DNA of 64,000 bases from Massilia endophytica (GCF_021165955.1 NZ_CP088952.1:4092001-4156000), one strand, 5' to 3'. Counted from the first letter of the stretch, positions 24,025-35,642 are shown. Program-made: numbers and translations. Notes: generated by a model from the letters alone, not told the origin.

Positions 24025-26733
24025 ATGAATAGTTCCAACCGTTCCCATACGCTGAGGCCGGATTTCGAACTGCTGTTCGAGTCGACACCAGTGCCCTATC
24101 TCCTGCTGCGGCCCGATCTCACCATCCTTGCGGTCAATGAGGCCTATCTGCAGGCGACGAAGGCGACGCGGGAGATGCTTCTGGACCGCGGCCTGTTCGA
24201 GGCCTTCCCGGACAATCCTGCGGCCCCCGCGGCCACCGGGGTAAGAAACCTGAGCGCTTCCCTGAGCCGGGTGCTGCGCAACAAGGCGCCCGACAAGATG
24301 CCGGTCCAGAAATACGATATTCCGGTGCGCGGCTCGGAGAGCGGAGAATTCGAGGAACGGTACTGGGATCCCGTGAATACGCCGGTGCTGGATCGCGCCG
24401 GGGATGTGGTCTGCATCCTGCACAGCGTGGTCGAAGTGACCGAGCAGGTGCGCAAGCAGCAGGCGGTGGAGAGCAGCGAGGCGCATTTCCGCCAGATTGC
24501 CGATGCCATTCCCCAGATCGTCTGGTCCACCCTGCCCGACGGCTTCCACGATTACTTCAACAAGCAGTGGTACGAGTTCGTCGGCCGTTCCGCCGATTCG
24601 GCGATGGGAGACGAATGGACCAAGGTGTTTCATCCGGACGATATCGAGGGCGCCTGGAAACGCTGGCAGCACAGCCTGGCCACGGGCGCCCCCTATGAAG
24701 CCGAGTTCCGCCTGTGCCACCGTTCGGGCAAGTACCGGTGGGTGCTTGGCCGGGCTTTGCCGGTGCGTAACGAGGCGGGCGAGATCGTGCGCTGGATGGG
24801 CACCAGCACCGACATCCATGACTGGAAGCAGACCCAGGAGGAACTGCGCGATGCCCAGTACCGTCTGGAGGCCGCGCTGACAGCGGCCGAAATCGGCACC
24901 TGGAACTGGGACCTGAAGCAGGACAGGATCTACGCCGACCGCAATTTCGCCCGCCTGTTCCAGGTGTCCGAGGAGGAGGCGCACGGCGGCCCGGTCAGCG
25001 CCTATTTGCGCCAGGTCCATCCGGACGACGTGGCCTCCGTGGAGGCCGAAATCGCGAAGGCGCTGGAAACGGGCTCGCCCTTCCAGCATGTGCACCGCCT
25101 GCGCAACGCGCGCGGGGAAATCCGCTATATCCACGCGCGCGCCAAAGTCCACCACGACCGCCAGGGCAGTCCCACCTGGATGCCGGGCGTGGTGATCGAC
25201 ATTACGGATCAGAAGCTGGCGGAGGAGGCGATGAAGGAAAGCGAAGCGACCTTCCGCACCCTGGCCGAGAACATTCCCCAACTGGCATGGATGGCCGACA
25301 GCGGTGGCTTCATCTTCTGGTACAACAACCGCTGGTTCGCCTATACGGGAACCACCCTGGAACAGATGAAGGGCTACGGCTGGGAGAAGGTGCATCATCC
25401 CGACCATGTGCAGCGCGTGGTGGCCAAATACCGCGAAGCCATTGTGGAAAAGCAGGTAGTCTGGGAAGACACCTTCCCGCTGCGCGGCGCGGACGGCAGC
25501 TACCGCTGGTTCCTGTCGCGCGCCATGCCGATCCGCGGCGCTGATGGCAAGGTGGTGCGCTGGCTGGGCACCAATACCGATATCACCGCCCAGCGCGAAG
25601 CGGAGGAGGCGCTGGAGCATGCCAACCGCCGCAAGGACGATTTCCTTGCCATGCTGGCGCATGAGCTGCGCAATCCCCTTGCCCCCATCAGCACGGCCGC
25701 CCAGCTGCTCAAGCTGCCGGGCCAGAACGAGAACATGGTACGCCGCTCCAGCGATATCATCTCGCGCCAGGTGAAGCATCTCACCGAGCTGGTGGACGAC
25801 CTGCTCGATGTGTCGCGCGTGACGCGCGGCCTCGTGTCCATCGACCGGAACGAAGTGGATGTGAAGGCTGTGCTGAACAGCGCGATCGAGCAATCGATGC
25901 CGCTCATCGAATCGCGCCGCCACGTGCTCACGACGCGCCTGGCCTCGTCCCATCCCCTGGTGCTGGGCGACCGTACGCGCCTGGTGCAGGTGGTCACGAA
26001 CCTCCTGAATAACTCCGCCAAGTACACGCCCCAGGGCGGCGAGATCCGCCTGGCGATGGACGTGGACGACGGGCACGTGCGCATCAGCGTGAGCGACAAC
26101 GGCATCGGCATCGACGCGGCGCTGCTGCCCCATGTGTTCGAGCTGTTCACACAGGCGGAGCGCACGCCGGACCGCTCGCAGGGCGGGCTGGGTCTCGGCC
26201 TGGCCCTGGTGCGCAGCATCGCGGGCCTGCATGGCGGCGAAGTGACGGCAAAGAGCGATGGTCCCGGCAAGGGCAGCACTTTCGAGCTCACGCTGCCCGT
26301 TCTCTCCAAGGCAGGCAGCGTGGAAGAGACGGAAACCGCGGACGGCCATGGCCACGGCGCCGCATCGCCCTTGCAGATCCTGCTGGTGGACGACAACGCC
26401 GATGCCGCGCAGTCCCTTGCCACCCTGCTGCGCTCGCAGGGCCACCATGTGGCGGTGGAGGCGGATGCACGCGGTGCGCTGGAGCACGCGCCCGAGATGC
26501 ATCCCGACGTCTTCATCCTCGATATCGGCCTGCCGGACCTGGATGGCTACGAGCTCTCGCGCCAGTTCCATGCGCGCCCGGAGCACAAGGATGCGATGTA
26601 TATCGCGGTGAGCGGCTACGGCCAGGCGCAGGACAAGGTGCTGGCGAAGGCCGCCGGTTTCGACCAGTATTTCGTGAAGCCGGTGGATGTGGCATCGCTG
26701 CAGAAGGCGCTGCAGCCGGGGAACCGCATGTAG
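24025..26733 (+). CDS. hybrid sensor histidine kinase with four PAS domains and a receiver
   Basis: The 902-residue cytoplasmic protein has no membrane segment. PAS-type domains start near residues 12, 155, 285 and 412 (for example I-P-Q-I-V-W-S-T-L-P-D-G, and I-P-Q-L-A-W-M-A-D-S-G-G), with PAC stretches ending in G-T-x-T-D-I. HisKA carries His546 in M-L-A-H-E-L-R-N-P-L-A-P. HATPase_c has N-L-L-N-N-S-A-K-Y-T, D-N-G-I-G-I and G-L-G-L-G-L-A-L-V. A receiver at about 785-900 has phospho-acceptor Asp833 (I-L-D-I-G-L-P-D). The signal and output are unknown; it diverges from pilA, but a link is only positional. Confidence 0.93.
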   Translation: MNSSNRSHTLRPDFELLFESTPVPYLLLRPDLTILAVNEAYLQATKATREMLLDRGLFEAFPDNPAAPAATGVRNLSASLSRVLRNKAPDKMPVQKYDIPVRGSESGEFEERYWDPVNTPVLDRAGDVVCILHSVVEVTEQVRKQQAVESSEAHFRQIADAIPQIVWSTLPDGFHDYFNKQWYEFVGRSADSAMGDEWTKVFHPDDIEGAWKRWQHSLATGAPYEAEFRLCHRSGKYRWVLGRALPVRNEAGEIVRWMGTSTDIHDWKQTQEELRDAQYRLEAALTAAEIGTWNWDLKQDRIYADRNFARLFQVSEEEAHGGPVSAYLRQVHPDDVASVEAEIAKALETGSPFQHVHRLRNARGEIRYIHARAKVHHDRQGSPTWMPGVVIDITDQKLAEEAMKESEATFRTLAENIPQLAWMADSGGFIFWYNNRWFAYTGTTLEQMKGYGWEKVHHPDHVQRVVAKYREAIVEKQVVWEDTFPLRGADGSYRWFLSRAMPIRGADGKVVRWLGTNTDITAQREAEEALEHANRRKDDFLAMLAHELRNPLAPISTAAQLLKLPGQNENMVRRSSDIISRQVKHLTELVDDLLDVSRVTRGLVSIDRNEVDVKAVLNSAIEQSMPLIESRRHVLTTRLASSHPLVLGDRTRLVQVVTNLLNNSAKYTPQGGEIRLAMDVDDGHVRISVSDNGIGIDAALLPHVFELFTQAERTPDRSQGGLGLGLALVRSIAGLHGGEVTAKSDGPGKGSTFELTLPVLSKAGSVEETETADGHGHGAASPLQILLVDDNADAAQSLATLLRSQGHHVAVEADARGALEHAPEMHPDVFILDIGLPDLDGYELSRQFHARPEHKDAMYIAVSGYGQAQDKVLAKAAGFDQYFVKPVDVASLQKALQPGNRM

Positions 26734-26742
26734 GGGGCTGTG

Positions 26743-27315
26743 CTAGCCGCGGAAGACCATCTGTGTGCCGCCGAGATCGAGCACATCGCCATCGGCCAGG
26801 CGCTGCGGCTCGCGCGACAGCGGCTTGCCGTTGAGGGTTGGGGCCTCGCTGCCCTCTGTGTGCGCGGCCGAGTAGCCCTGCGGCGTGCGGGCGATCACCA
26901 CCACCTGGACGCCGGGCCGCCCCAGGCTGGTCAGGGCCTTGGAGAGCGCCAGCTGCTTTCCCGCGCTCCTTCCGTTCAGCACTTCGATACGCGCCGCTGC
27001 CGCCGGCGCGGCGGGGCGGATGCCATCCGCCACGAAGGCGATCTTGTACTTGGCCAGGGTGATCACGTCCTTGTCCTGCAGGATGTGCTTGGCCACACGC
27101 TGGCCGTTGACGAAAGTGCCGTTGGTGCTGTGCAGGTCTTCGAGGAAGGAGTCGTCGAGGATGGTGGTGACGACGGCGTGCTCGCCGCTCACGGTGGGAT
27201 GGTCCAGAACGATGTCGTTGTGGCGGCGGCGGCCGACCGTCATGCGCTCCTTCGTGAGCTGCACGGTCTGCTCCACATTGCCCTCGCGCGAGATGATCAG
27301 TTTCGCCAAACGCAT
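26743..27315 (-). CDS. protein with two FHA domains
   Basis: The 190-residue protein has FHA domain 1 at about 5-95, with G-R-R-R-H-N-D-I-V-L-D-H-P-T-V-S-G-E-H-A (the Arg, Ser and His that bind phosphothreonine) and S-T-N-G-T-F-V-N-G. Domain 2 at about 110-190 is degenerate: S-L-G-R-P-G is present but the S-x-x-H motif is replaced, although T-L-N-G-K-P-L and D-G-D-V-L remain. It should bind phosphothreonine partners. No Ser/Thr kinase or phosphatase is adjacent. GGAGG lies just before the ATG, immediately after the sucCD terminator, so some read-through expression is possible. Confidence 0.88.
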   Translation of the reverse strand: MRLAKLIISREGNVEQTVQLTKERMTVGRRRHNDIVLDHPTVSGEHAVVTTILDDSFLEDLHSTNGTFVNGQRVAKHILQDKDVITLAKYKIAFVADGIRPAAPAAAARIEVLNGRSAGKQLALSKALTSLGRPGVQVVVIARTPQGYSAAHTEGSEAPTLNGKPLSREPQRLADGDVLDLGGTQMVFRG

Positions 27316-27324
27316 CCTCCAATG

Positions 27325-27349
27325 AAAAACGGGGAGCCGAAGCTCCCCG
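27325..27349 (-). terminator. intrinsic terminator of sucCD
   Basis: On the minus strand a perfect 8-bp stem CGGGGAGC / GCTCCCCG with a TTCG tetraloop is followed by TTTTT. It lies 26 bases past the sucD stop and about ten bases ahead of the FHA gene start. Confidence 0.9.
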
Positions 27350-27374
27350 CCATTATGACCAAACTGCGAAAGGA

Positions 27375-28256
27375 TTACAGCATTGCTTTCAGCAGACGCG
27401 CCATTTCGGACGGGTTCTTGGTCACTTTGATGCCGCAGGCTTCCATGATTTCCAGCTTGGCCTGTGCCGTATCGGCGCCGCCGGAGATCAGCGCGCCGGC
27501 GTGGCCCATGCGCTTGCCCGGAGGCGCGGTCACGCCAGCGATGAAGCCGACCACCGGCTTCTTCATGTTGTCCTTGATCCAGCGGGCGGCATTGGCTTCG
27601 TCCGGACCGCCAATTTCGCCGATCATGATGACGGCGTCGGTATCGGGATCGTCGTTGAACATCTTCATGACGTCGATGTGCTTCAGGCCGTTGATCGGGT
27701 CGCCGCCGATGCCCACTGCCGAAGACTGGCCCAGGCCCAGCGCGGTCAGCTGGCCCACGGCTTCATAGGTCAGGGTGCCCGAACGGGACACGACGCCGAT
27801 GCGGCCTTTCTTGTGGATGTGGCCCGGCATGATGCCGATCTTGATTTCGTCAGGGGTGATCAGGCCTGGGCAGTTCGGGCCCAGCAGCAGGGTCTTGGAA
27901 CCGGCCTTGGCCATGCGGTCCTTCACTTCCATCATGTCGCGGACGGGAATGCCTTCGGTGATGCAGATGGCCAGGTCCAGTTCGGCTTCCACGGCTTCCC
28001 AGATCGCGGCGGCAGCGCCTGCGGGCGGCACGTAGATCACGGAAACGGTCGCGCCGGTTTCGGAAGCGGCTTCCTTCACGGAACCGAAGATGGGAATCCC
28101 TTCGAAGTCTTCGCCGGCCTTCTTCGGGTTCACGCCAGCCACGAAGGCGTTCTTGCCGTTCGCGTAGTCGCGGCACATGCGGGTGTGGAACTGGCCGGTC
28201 TTGCCGGTGATGCCCTGGGTGATGACTTTGGTGTCTTTGTTGATCAGAATAGACAT
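27375..28256 (-). CDS. sucD: succinate-CoA ligase (ADP-forming) alpha subunit
   Basis: The 293-residue product begins [18 protein letters not shown] and has the CoA-binding Rossmann part. The phosphohistidine loop is at G-I-G-G-D-P-I-N-G and G-H-A-G-A-L-I-S-G (active His). With SucC it converts succinyl-CoA to succinate with substrate-level phosphorylation in the TCA cycle. It starts 13 bases after the sucC stop on the same strand and ends at a strong terminator. Confidence 0.97.
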   Translation of the reverse strand: MSILINKDTKVITQGITGKTGQFHTRMCRDYANGKNAFVAGVNPKKAGEDFEGIPIFGSVKEAASETGATVSVIYVPPAGAAAAIWEAVEAELDLAICITEGIPVRDMMEVKDRMAKAGSKTLLLGPNCPGLITPDEIKIGIMPGHIHKKGRIGVVSRSGTLTYEAVGQLTALGLGQSSAVGIGGDPINGLKHIDVMKMFNDDPDTDAVIMIGEIGGPDEANAARWIKDNMKKPVVGFIAGVTAPPGKRMGHAGALISGGADTAQAKLEIMEACGIKVTKNPSEMARLLKAML

Positions 28257-28269
28257 GTTGGTTCCTTAA

Positions 28270-29436
28270 TTATTTACCTGCTGCAGCGGCGACAACGCTC
28301 TTGGCTGCGTCTTCCATGGTGTCGGCGGAGATGATCGGCAGGCCGGATTCGGCCAGCATCTTCTTGCCCAGATCTTCGTTGGTGCCCTTCATGCGGACGA
28401 CCAGCGGCACTTGCAGGGACACGGCCTTCGATGCGGTGATCACGCCTTCGGCGATCACGTCGCAGCGCATGATGCCGCCGAAGATGTTCACCAGGATGGC
28501 TTTCAGGCCCGGGTTCTTCAGCATGATCTTGAACGCTTCGGTCACTTTCTCGGCCGTTGCGCCGCCGCCCACGTCCAGGAAGTTGGCAGGCTCGCCGCCG
28601 AACAGCTTGATGGTGTCCATGGTGGCCATGGCCAGGCCGGCGCCGTTCACCAGGCAGCCGATATTGCCGTCCAGGGAGATGTAGGCCAGGTCGAACTTGG
28701 AGGCTTCCACTTCGGCCGGATCTTCTTCGTCCAGGTCGCGGTAGGCCACGATTTCAGGATGGCGGAACAGGGCGTTGGAGTCGAAGTTGAACTTCGCGTC
28801 CAGGGCGATCACCTTGCCCGAACCGGTCAGGATCAGCGGGTTGATTTCGGCCAGGGATGCGTCGGTCTCCCAGTAGGCTTTGTACAGGCCTTTCAGGTTG
28901 GTGACGGCGTCGGCGATGGAGCCTTCCGGCACGCCGATCTTGGCGGCGATGGACGCTGCGTCGGCGTCGGTCAGGCCCACGGCCGGGTCGATGGCGATGG
29001 AGTGGATCTTCTCAGGGTGGCTCTCTGCCACTTCTTCGATGTCCATGCCGCCTTCGGAGGAGGCCATCAGCACCACGCGCTGGGTAACGCGGTCGGTCAC
29101 CAGGGAGACATACAGTTCCTTCTTGATGTCCGCGCCTTCTTCGATCAGCAGGCGGCGCACTTTCTGGCCTTCAGGGCCGGTCTGGTGGGTGACCAGCTGC
29201 ATGCCCATGATCTGGTTGGAGTATTCCTTGACCTGTTCCAGGGACTTGGCCACTTTCACGCCGCCGCCTTTACCGCGGCCGCCAGCATGGATCTGCGCCT
29301 TCACGACCCACACCGGGCCGCCCAGGGTTTCGGCAGCTTTCACTGCTTCATCGACGGACATGCACGGAATGCCGCGCGGAACCGTCACTCCGAACTTTCG
29401 GAGGATCTCTTTGCCTTGATACTCATGGATTTTCAT
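28270..29436 (-). CDS. sucC: succinate-CoA ligase (ADP-forming) beta subunit
   Basis: The 388-residue product starts [17 protein letters not shown] and shows an ATP-grasp region ([14 protein letters not shown]). The conserved [11 protein letters not shown] and the C-terminal F-G-G-I-M-R-C-D are present. Normal length. A purine-rich GAAGGGAAGC stretch precedes the ATG. It forms a two-gene operon with sucD. Confidence 0.97.
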   Translation of the reverse strand: MKIHEYQGKEILRKFGVTVPRGIPCMSVDEAVKAAETLGGPVWVVKAQIHAGGRGKGGGVKVAKSLEQVKEYSNQIMGMQLVTHQTGPEGQKVRRLLIEEGADIKKELYVSLVTDRVTQRVVLMASSEGGMDIEEVAESHPEKIHSIAIDPAVGLTDADAASIAAKIGVPEGSIADAVTNLKGLYKAYWETDASLAEINPLILTGSGKVIALDAKFNFDSNALFRHPEIVAYRDLDEEDPAEVEASKFDLAYISLDGNIGCLVNGAGLAMATMDTIKLFGGEPANFLDVGGGATAEKVTEAFKIMLKNPGLKAILVNIFGGIMRCDVIAEGVITASKAVSLQVPLVVRMKGTNEDLGKKMLAESGLPIISADTMEDAAKSVVAAAAGK

Positions 29437-29507
29437 GCTGGCTTCCCTTCTGATACTGATTTAAATAATCGGGTTAATACTGCTAAAAGTGACAGGTATA
29501 ACAGCAC

Positions 29508-30080
29508 CTATGCTGCATCGGCTTTTTTGGCCACCCACGCGGGGTAGAACTGGGCAACTGCGCCGCCATCGGTGCGGAGGGCGTGGCATTTATCCAGCTG
29601 GAACGGTTTCTCCCTGGACTGGGCGGCAGTGGCCTTGTCGTAGGTCGGCCACACGTCATTGGCGAAAGCCTGGACGGCAGCCGTGGGCAGGACCTGGGCC
29701 AGTTCCGTCAGATGGGTACAGCCGGCGATACCGGCCAGGCGCTCTTTCACTTGTTGGCGAAAGCCCTTCATCAGGTTCAGGCCGATCAATGCCTTGTAGG
29801 CCGGGCCAATGGTGTTGCAAAAGCCGGGGTAAGGTACAGCGTCGGAGACGGCTTCGGCATCGACGATGGTCAATTGCTTGTCCACGGTGATGCGCAGCCA
29901 GAGATCGTGCAGGGGCTGTCCGCCTTGGCGCAAGCCGGAAGCCAGCAGGGTGTCGTTGACTTTGATGTCGGTGATATGGGCGTCAAGGTCCCACAGGCCA
30001 TCCTCGCGCGCGAACGCCTGGATGTCTATGGCGCGCGTGTGGCGGAGCTCACGGCGGGAGACTGGAGTTGACAGGGACAT
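29508..30080 (-). CDS. DUF2889 family protein
   Basis: The 190-residue soluble protein contains R-E-L-R-H-T-R-A-I-D-I-Q-A, then G-L-W-D-L-D-A-H-I-T-D and H-D-L-W-L-R-I-T-V-D, followed by G-x-x-x-C-T-H-L-T-E-L. This is the pattern I associate with DUF2889 proteins of beta- and alphaproteobacteria. The fold may resemble a small enzyme, but no catalytic role is established. It is transcribed towards sucC with 71 bases between. Its upstream region abuts the IS110 remnant. Confidence 0.8.
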   Translation of the reverse strand: MSLSTPVSRRELRHTRAIDIQAFAREDGLWDLDAHITDIKVNDTLLASGLRQGGQPLHDLWLRITVDKQLTIVDAEAVSDAVPYPGFCNTIGPAYKALIGLNLMKGFRQQVKERLAGIAGCTHLTELAQVLPTAAVQAFANDVWPTYDKATAAQSREKPFQLDKCHALRTDGGAVAQFYPAWVAKKADAA

Positions 30081-30275
30081 AAGACCGATGCCACTTTCGT
30101 GGCCAAATTAGTAAGCAGCCATGTACAGAAAAGTACGTTGCCGCAGCTTCTACGGACAACCACCGCACCCGCGGTGCTGCATCAAACTACAAAAGTGTAG
30201 CACACCGGACGGGGGCTGAGGAAAAATGCGGCCTGACCAAAGGGTAGCGCAGGGGACAGCAACTGTCTTGATTAA

Positions 30276-31222
<947 letters not shown>

Positions 31223-31390
31223 GATTCTTTCTCCCATTCTTACTGATCCGGGGTTCGCCCCCTGACAACTGTTCGGGCTACAAAGAATCGAGCATGCCGT
31301 CATTGGCTGTCCCACGGGATTTGCTCCCACAGACCTATCAGACTGGCATGCCCGCAGACATAATTTAGCGTATGTTGAAGATATAAGACC
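31223..31390 (-). ncRNA. candidate IS110 left-end region encoding a bridge RNA
   Basis: IS110-group elements encode a structured bridge RNA in the non-coding end upstream of the transposase. Here that region has GGGG-TTC-GCCCC at 31253-31264 and the pair GCATGCC (31292-31298) / GGCATGC (31345-31351), which would close a larger loop. Position and hairpins fit, but target and donor loops cannot be assigned by eye, and the disrupted transposase suggests the RNA may no longer be used. Confidence 0.35.
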
Positions 31391-31423
31391 CCGGATGGGG
31401 TCTGTCCCCGAAAACCCGGTCCG

Positions 31424-31510
31424 CCACCGAACACGGTTGGCGGACTGTGTTCGGTGGTCGACTTGGACACCGGGGACAGACCCCAATTAAATTAATTGGG
31501 GTCCGTCCCC
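31424..31510. repeat. REP-like palindromic repeats downstream of recX
   Basis: Two palindromes lie side by side. CCACCGAACAC (31424-31434) pairs with GTGTTCGGTGG (31447-31457). GGGGACAGACCCCAATTAA (31472-31490) pairs with TTAATTGGGGTCCGTCCCC (31492-31510) with one mismatch and a one-base loop. A GGGGTCTGTCCCC core also occurs just before, at 31397-31409. The GGGGTC..GACCCC core recurs at 45866-45911. They are five bases from the recX stop codon. Confidence 0.8.
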
Positions 31511-31514
31511 TCTG

Positions 31515-31973
31515 CTAACAATCTTCATCCGGGGCGGTGCCCTGCATGGCGACGCGGATGGCTTTCTGGGAAAAGCCGCGCTGCATGAGGAAGCGCATCT
31601 GCTTGCTGCGCCCCTCGGCATCGGCCGCCACTTCGCCGAATTTGCGCTGCCACACCTCCACGCAGCGGGCCGTTTCGTCCTCGGCCAGCCCGGCCCGCGC
31701 CTCCTGCAGGGCTTCGCCGCTGATGCCGTGGCTCTGCAGCTCGGCCAGGATGCGGCTGTTGCCGTAGCGCGCCGCGCGGCGGTGCACCAGGGATTCGGAA
31801 AAACGGGGATCGGACAGCCAGTTGTTCTTTTCCAGGAAGTCCAGCAGGGCTTCCACGTCGTCCCCCTCCTCCGCATGGCGTTCCAGCTTGCGGCGCAGGT
31901 CCACCCGGCTGTGCTCGCGCGTCGAGAGCAGGCGCAGGGCGCGGGCTTTCAGGCTGAGGGGAGGCTGGGGCAT
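31515..31973 (-). CDS. recX: RecX family regulator of RecA
   Basis: The 152-residue all-helical protein has the RecX pattern: [19 protein letters not shown], then [15 protein letters not shown] and F-L-M-Q-R-G-F-S at the C-terminus. It modulates RecA filaments. The ATG at 31973 was chosen because AAGGA lies six bases upstream; an in-frame start nine codons earlier falls inside the hairpin that follows recA. It lies 69 bases downstream of recA and is probably expressed by read-through from the recA promoter. Confidence 0.9.
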   Translation of the reverse strand: MPQPPLSLKARALRLLSTREHSRVDLRRKLERHAEEGDDVEALLDFLEKNNWLSDPRFSESLVHRRAARYGNSRILAELQSHGISGEALQEARAGLAEDETARCVEVWQRKFGEVAADAEGRSKQMRFLMQRGFSQKAIRVAMQGTAPDEDC

Positions 31974-31993
31974 GGCGGGTCCTTGAAATGCAA

Positions 31994-32026
31994 TCGCCAC
32001 CGTGCCGCAGTGCGGGACGGTGGCGA
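31994..32026 (-). terminator. long hairpin between recA and recX (attenuator-like)
   Basis: TCGCCACCGT (31994-32003) pairs perfectly with ACGGTGGCGA (32017-32026), and an inner CCGC-AGT-GCGG stem extends it to a nearly complete 33-nt hairpin with a single G-G mismatch. On the minus strand it is followed by TTGCATTT, only a weak U-tract. This suggests partial termination that keeps RecX below RecA. Confidence 0.7.
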
Positions 32027-32042
32027 CAGGTCTGGCTAAGGC

Positions 32043-33113
32043 TTACTCCACTGCCTTCAGCTTGGGCGCCGGAGCTTCGGCCGCCGATGGCGGCAGCTCG
32101 CGCACGCCCAGGGAGGCGCGGACCTTGTTCTCGATCTCGCGCGCCAGTTCCGGACGTTCTTTCAGGAAGGTGCGCGCATTGTCCTTGCCCTGGCCGATGC
32201 GGTCGCCGTTGTAGCTGTACCAGGAGCCGGACTTCTCCACGATCTTGGCTTCCACGCCCAGGTCGATGATTTCGCCTTCGCGCGAGGTGCCTTCGCCATA
32301 CAGGATGTCGAAGTGGGCTTCCTTGAACGGCGGCGCAATCTTGTTCTTGACGACCTTGACCTTGGTTTCGTTGCCGATCACCTCGTCGCCGGACTTGATG
32401 GAGCCGGTGCGGCGGATGTCCAGGCGCACGGAGGCGTAGAACTTCAGCGCATTGCCGCCGGTAGTGGTTTCCGGGCTGCCGAACATCACGCCGATCTTCA
32501 TGCGGATCTGGTTGATGAAGATGACCAGGGTGTTGGTGCGGTTGATGGTGCCGGTGAGCTTGCGCAAGGCCTGGGACATCAGGCGGGCCTGCAGGCCTGG
32601 CAGCGCATCGCCCATGTCGCCTTCGATTTCGGCGCGCGGGGTCAGGGCCGCCACCGAGTCCACCACGATCAGGTCCACGGAGCCGGAGCGCACCAGCGCG
32701 TCGCAGATTTCCAGGGCCTGTTCGCCGGTGTCCGGCTGGGAGATCAGCAGCTCGTGCAGGTTCACGCCCAGCTTCTGGGCATAGGTCACGTCCAGCGCGT
32801 GTTCCGCGTCGATGAAGGCGCAGGTGCCGCCCAGCTTCTGCATCTCGGCGATGGTCTGCAGGGTCAGCGTGGTTTTGCCCGAGGACTCGGGACCGTAGAT
32901 TTCGACCACCCGGCCGCGCGGCAGGCCGCCGACGCCCAGCGCAATATCCAGGCCTAGGGAGCCGGTGGACACGGTCTGCACTTCCTCGATCGGGGCGCTG
33001 GCGTCCATGCGCATCACGGAGCCCTTGCCGAACTGCTTCTCAATCTGGGCCAGTGCCGCCGCCAGTGCCTTGGCTTTTTCGGAGGCCGGTACTACAGCTT
33101 TTTTGTCGTCCAT
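32043..33113 (-). CDS. recA: recombinase RecA
   Basis: The 356-residue product has Walker [10 protein letters not shown] at 74-82, [12 protein letters not shown] as Walker B, the L2 region around [15 protein letters not shown], and the usual acidic/Ala-rich tail. It catalyses strand exchange and triggers LexA self-cleavage. An SOS operator overlaps its promoter. recX follows after a hairpin. Confidence 0.98.
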   Translation of the reverse strand: MDDKKAVVPASEKAKALAAALAQIEKQFGKGSVMRMDASAPIEEVQTVSTGSLGLDIALGVGGLPRGRVVEIYGPESSGKTTLTLQTIAEMQKLGGTCAFIDAEHALDVTYAQKLGVNLHELLISQPDTGEQALEICDALVRSGSVDLIVVDSVAALTPRAEIEGDMGDALPGLQARLMSQALRKLTGTINRTNTLVIFINQIRMKIGVMFGSPETTTGGNALKFYASVRLDIRRTGSIKSGDEVIGNETKVKVVKNKIAPPFKEAHFDILYGEGTSREGEIIDLGVEAKIVEKSGSWYSYNGDRIGQGKDNARTFLKERPELAREIENKVRASLGVRELPPSAAEAPAPKLKAVE

Positions 33114-33150
33114 GGTGGTCTTTCAGGCAAAGTTGTTCGGTACAGGTGAT

Positions 33151-33179
33151 ACTGTATAGGTATCCAGTATTTTTTGCAA
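33151..33179 (-). promoter_or_regulatory. recA promoter with LexA (SOS) box
   Basis: On the minus strand TTGCAA (33179-33174) and TACAGT (33156-33151) are separated by 17 bases. The sequence CTG-N10-CAG at 33152-33167 fits the proteobacterial LexA operator and overlaps the -10 box, so LexA would block RNA polymerase until DNA damage. Confidence 0.85.
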
Positions 33180-33212
33180 GTACTGTATGAGGGTTTGTGA
33201 TATATATCAGGG

Positions 33213-33901
<689 letters not shown>

Positions 33902-33905
<4 letters not shown>

Positions 33906-35398
33906 ACCAGCAGGCTGCCCCCGCCGCAGGGGAAGAGGTCGAGATCCAGCACTCGCTGTTCGGCGAGATCCTGGACTGGATGCTCGCTCCCCTGCTGCTG
34001 CTGTGGCCCATGAGTATCGCGATCACCTACCTGGTCGCCAAGTCCATCGCCAACCAGCCTTTCGACCACGCGCTCGAAGACAGCGTCACCGTGCTGGCGC
34101 AGCAGGTGCGCGAAGTGAACGGGAAGCTGGTGCAGCGCCTGCCCGGCTCGGCGCGCGACATCCTGCGGGCGGACGATGTGGACAACGTCTATTTCCAGAT
34201 CATGGGGCCGGAAGGCCGCTACGTGGACGGCGACCGCGACCTGCCCCAGCCCGAGGCCCGCGCCGAGGAGGATACCCTGCGCGTGGGCGCGGTCCACTTC
34301 CGCAACGACAATATGCACGGCACCCCGATCCGCGTGGCCTACTCCTTCGTCAACCTGGAAGAGGACAGCAAGCGCGATCCGCGCCTGGCCCTGGTGCAGG
34401 TGGCGGAAACGCTGGAAAAGCGCGCCAAGCTGGCCAACGAAATCATCAAGGGCGTGATCCTGCCCCAGTTCATCATCCTGCCCGTGGTGCTGGCGCTGGT
34501 GTGGTTCGCCCTCTCGCGCGGGCTGCTGCCGCTGGCCGAACTGCAGGAACGCATCCGCGCCCGCAGCTCGGACGATCTCAGTCCCATCGCCCCCAACCAG
34601 GTGCCGGAAGAAATCACGCCGCTGGTGCGTTCCCTGAACGAGATGCTGGCGCGGCTCTCCCAGTCCATCGAAATGCAGAAGCGCTTCATCGCGGACGCGG
34701 CGCACCAGATGAAAACGCCGCTCGCGGGCATGCGCATGCAGTCCGAGCTCGCACTACGCCAGACGGACCACGACGAGATCCACCGCTCGCTGGAACAGCT
34801 GGCCAAGAGCTCGGAGGCGGCAACGCGCCTCGTGAACCAGCTGCTCGCGCTGGCCCGCGCCGAGAACCAGCCGCAGGCCGGCGCCGTGCACGAGCCGCTG
34901 GACCTCACGGACCTGGCGCGCAGCGTGGTGCGCGACTGGGTTCAGGCTTCCTTCAATTACCGCATCGACCTCGGTTTCGAGGAGCAGCAGGAAGACACCA
35001 TCATCAACGGCAATGCCGTGATGCTGCGCGAGATGCTCTCCAACCTGATCGACAATGCCCTGCGCTACACGCCCGCCGGCGGCAGCGTCACCGTGCGCGT
35101 TCGCCGCAGCGGCAAGGAGGCCGTGCTGGAGGTGGAGGACACGGGGCCTGGCATTCCGCCCGCCGAACGCCAGCACGTTTTCGAGCGCTTCTACCGCATC
35201 CTCGGCAGCAGCGCCGCTGGCAGCGGGCTGGGTCTCGCCATTGTGCGCGAGATCGCGCAGCAGCACGGCGCGGAAGTGGACCTGTTCAGCAACCCGCGCG
35301 CGCAGTCGCCGAAGTATCCCGGCGCGCTGTTCCGCCTGTCCTTCCCGCTGCTGGAAGCCGAACCCGAAGCGGAAGAGGAGCCGCCTTACTATGGCTGA
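33902..35398 (+). CDS. sensor histidine kinase (QseC/TctE type)
   Basis: The 498-residue product has two membrane segments at about 25-45 and 187-210 with a periplasmic sensor (2CSK-N-like) between them. HAMP is near 215-260, HisKA has His268 in D-A-A-H-Q-M-K-T-P-L, and HATPase_c shows N-L-I-D-N-A-L-R-Y-T, D-T-G-P-G-I and G-S-G-L-G-L-A-I-V. The GTG at 33902 overlaps the regulator stop codon by four bases. TctE-type kinases sense tricarboxylates; here the ligand is probably the substrate of the downstream symporter. Confidence 0.92.
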
Positions 35399-35642
35399 TG
35401 CACGCGAACGCCACTGGCTGCGCACCCGCAAGATGACCTTGTGGCTCCTGGGCGTGTGGCTGACCACCAGCTTCTGCGCCGTGTTCTTCGCGCGCGAACT
35501 GACCGGCCTTTCCATCTTCGGCTGGCCCGTATCCTTCTATCTCGCGGCGCAGGGCGCCTCGCTGGTCTACCTTGCCATCATCGGCCTGTATGCCTGGCGC
35601 ATGCGCCGCATCGACAGCGCGGCGCTGGAGGAGAATTCTTGA
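35391..35642 (+). CDS. DUF4212 small subunit of a sodium:solute symporter
   Basis: The 83-residue product has a basic start (A-R-E-R-H-W-L-R-T-R-K) and two membrane segments (W-L-L-G-V-W-L-T-T-S-F-C and F-Y-L-A-A-Q-G-A-S-L-V-Y-L). It matches the small subunit always found with VC_2705-type solute/sodium symporters. It overlaps the kinase 3' end by eight bases and the symporter start by four (TTGA), so four genes in a row are translationally coupled. Confidence 0.9.
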   Translation: MADARERHWLRTRKMTLWLLGVWLTTSFCAVFFARELTGLSIFGWPVSFYLAAQGASLVYLAIIGLYAWRMRRIDSAALEENS

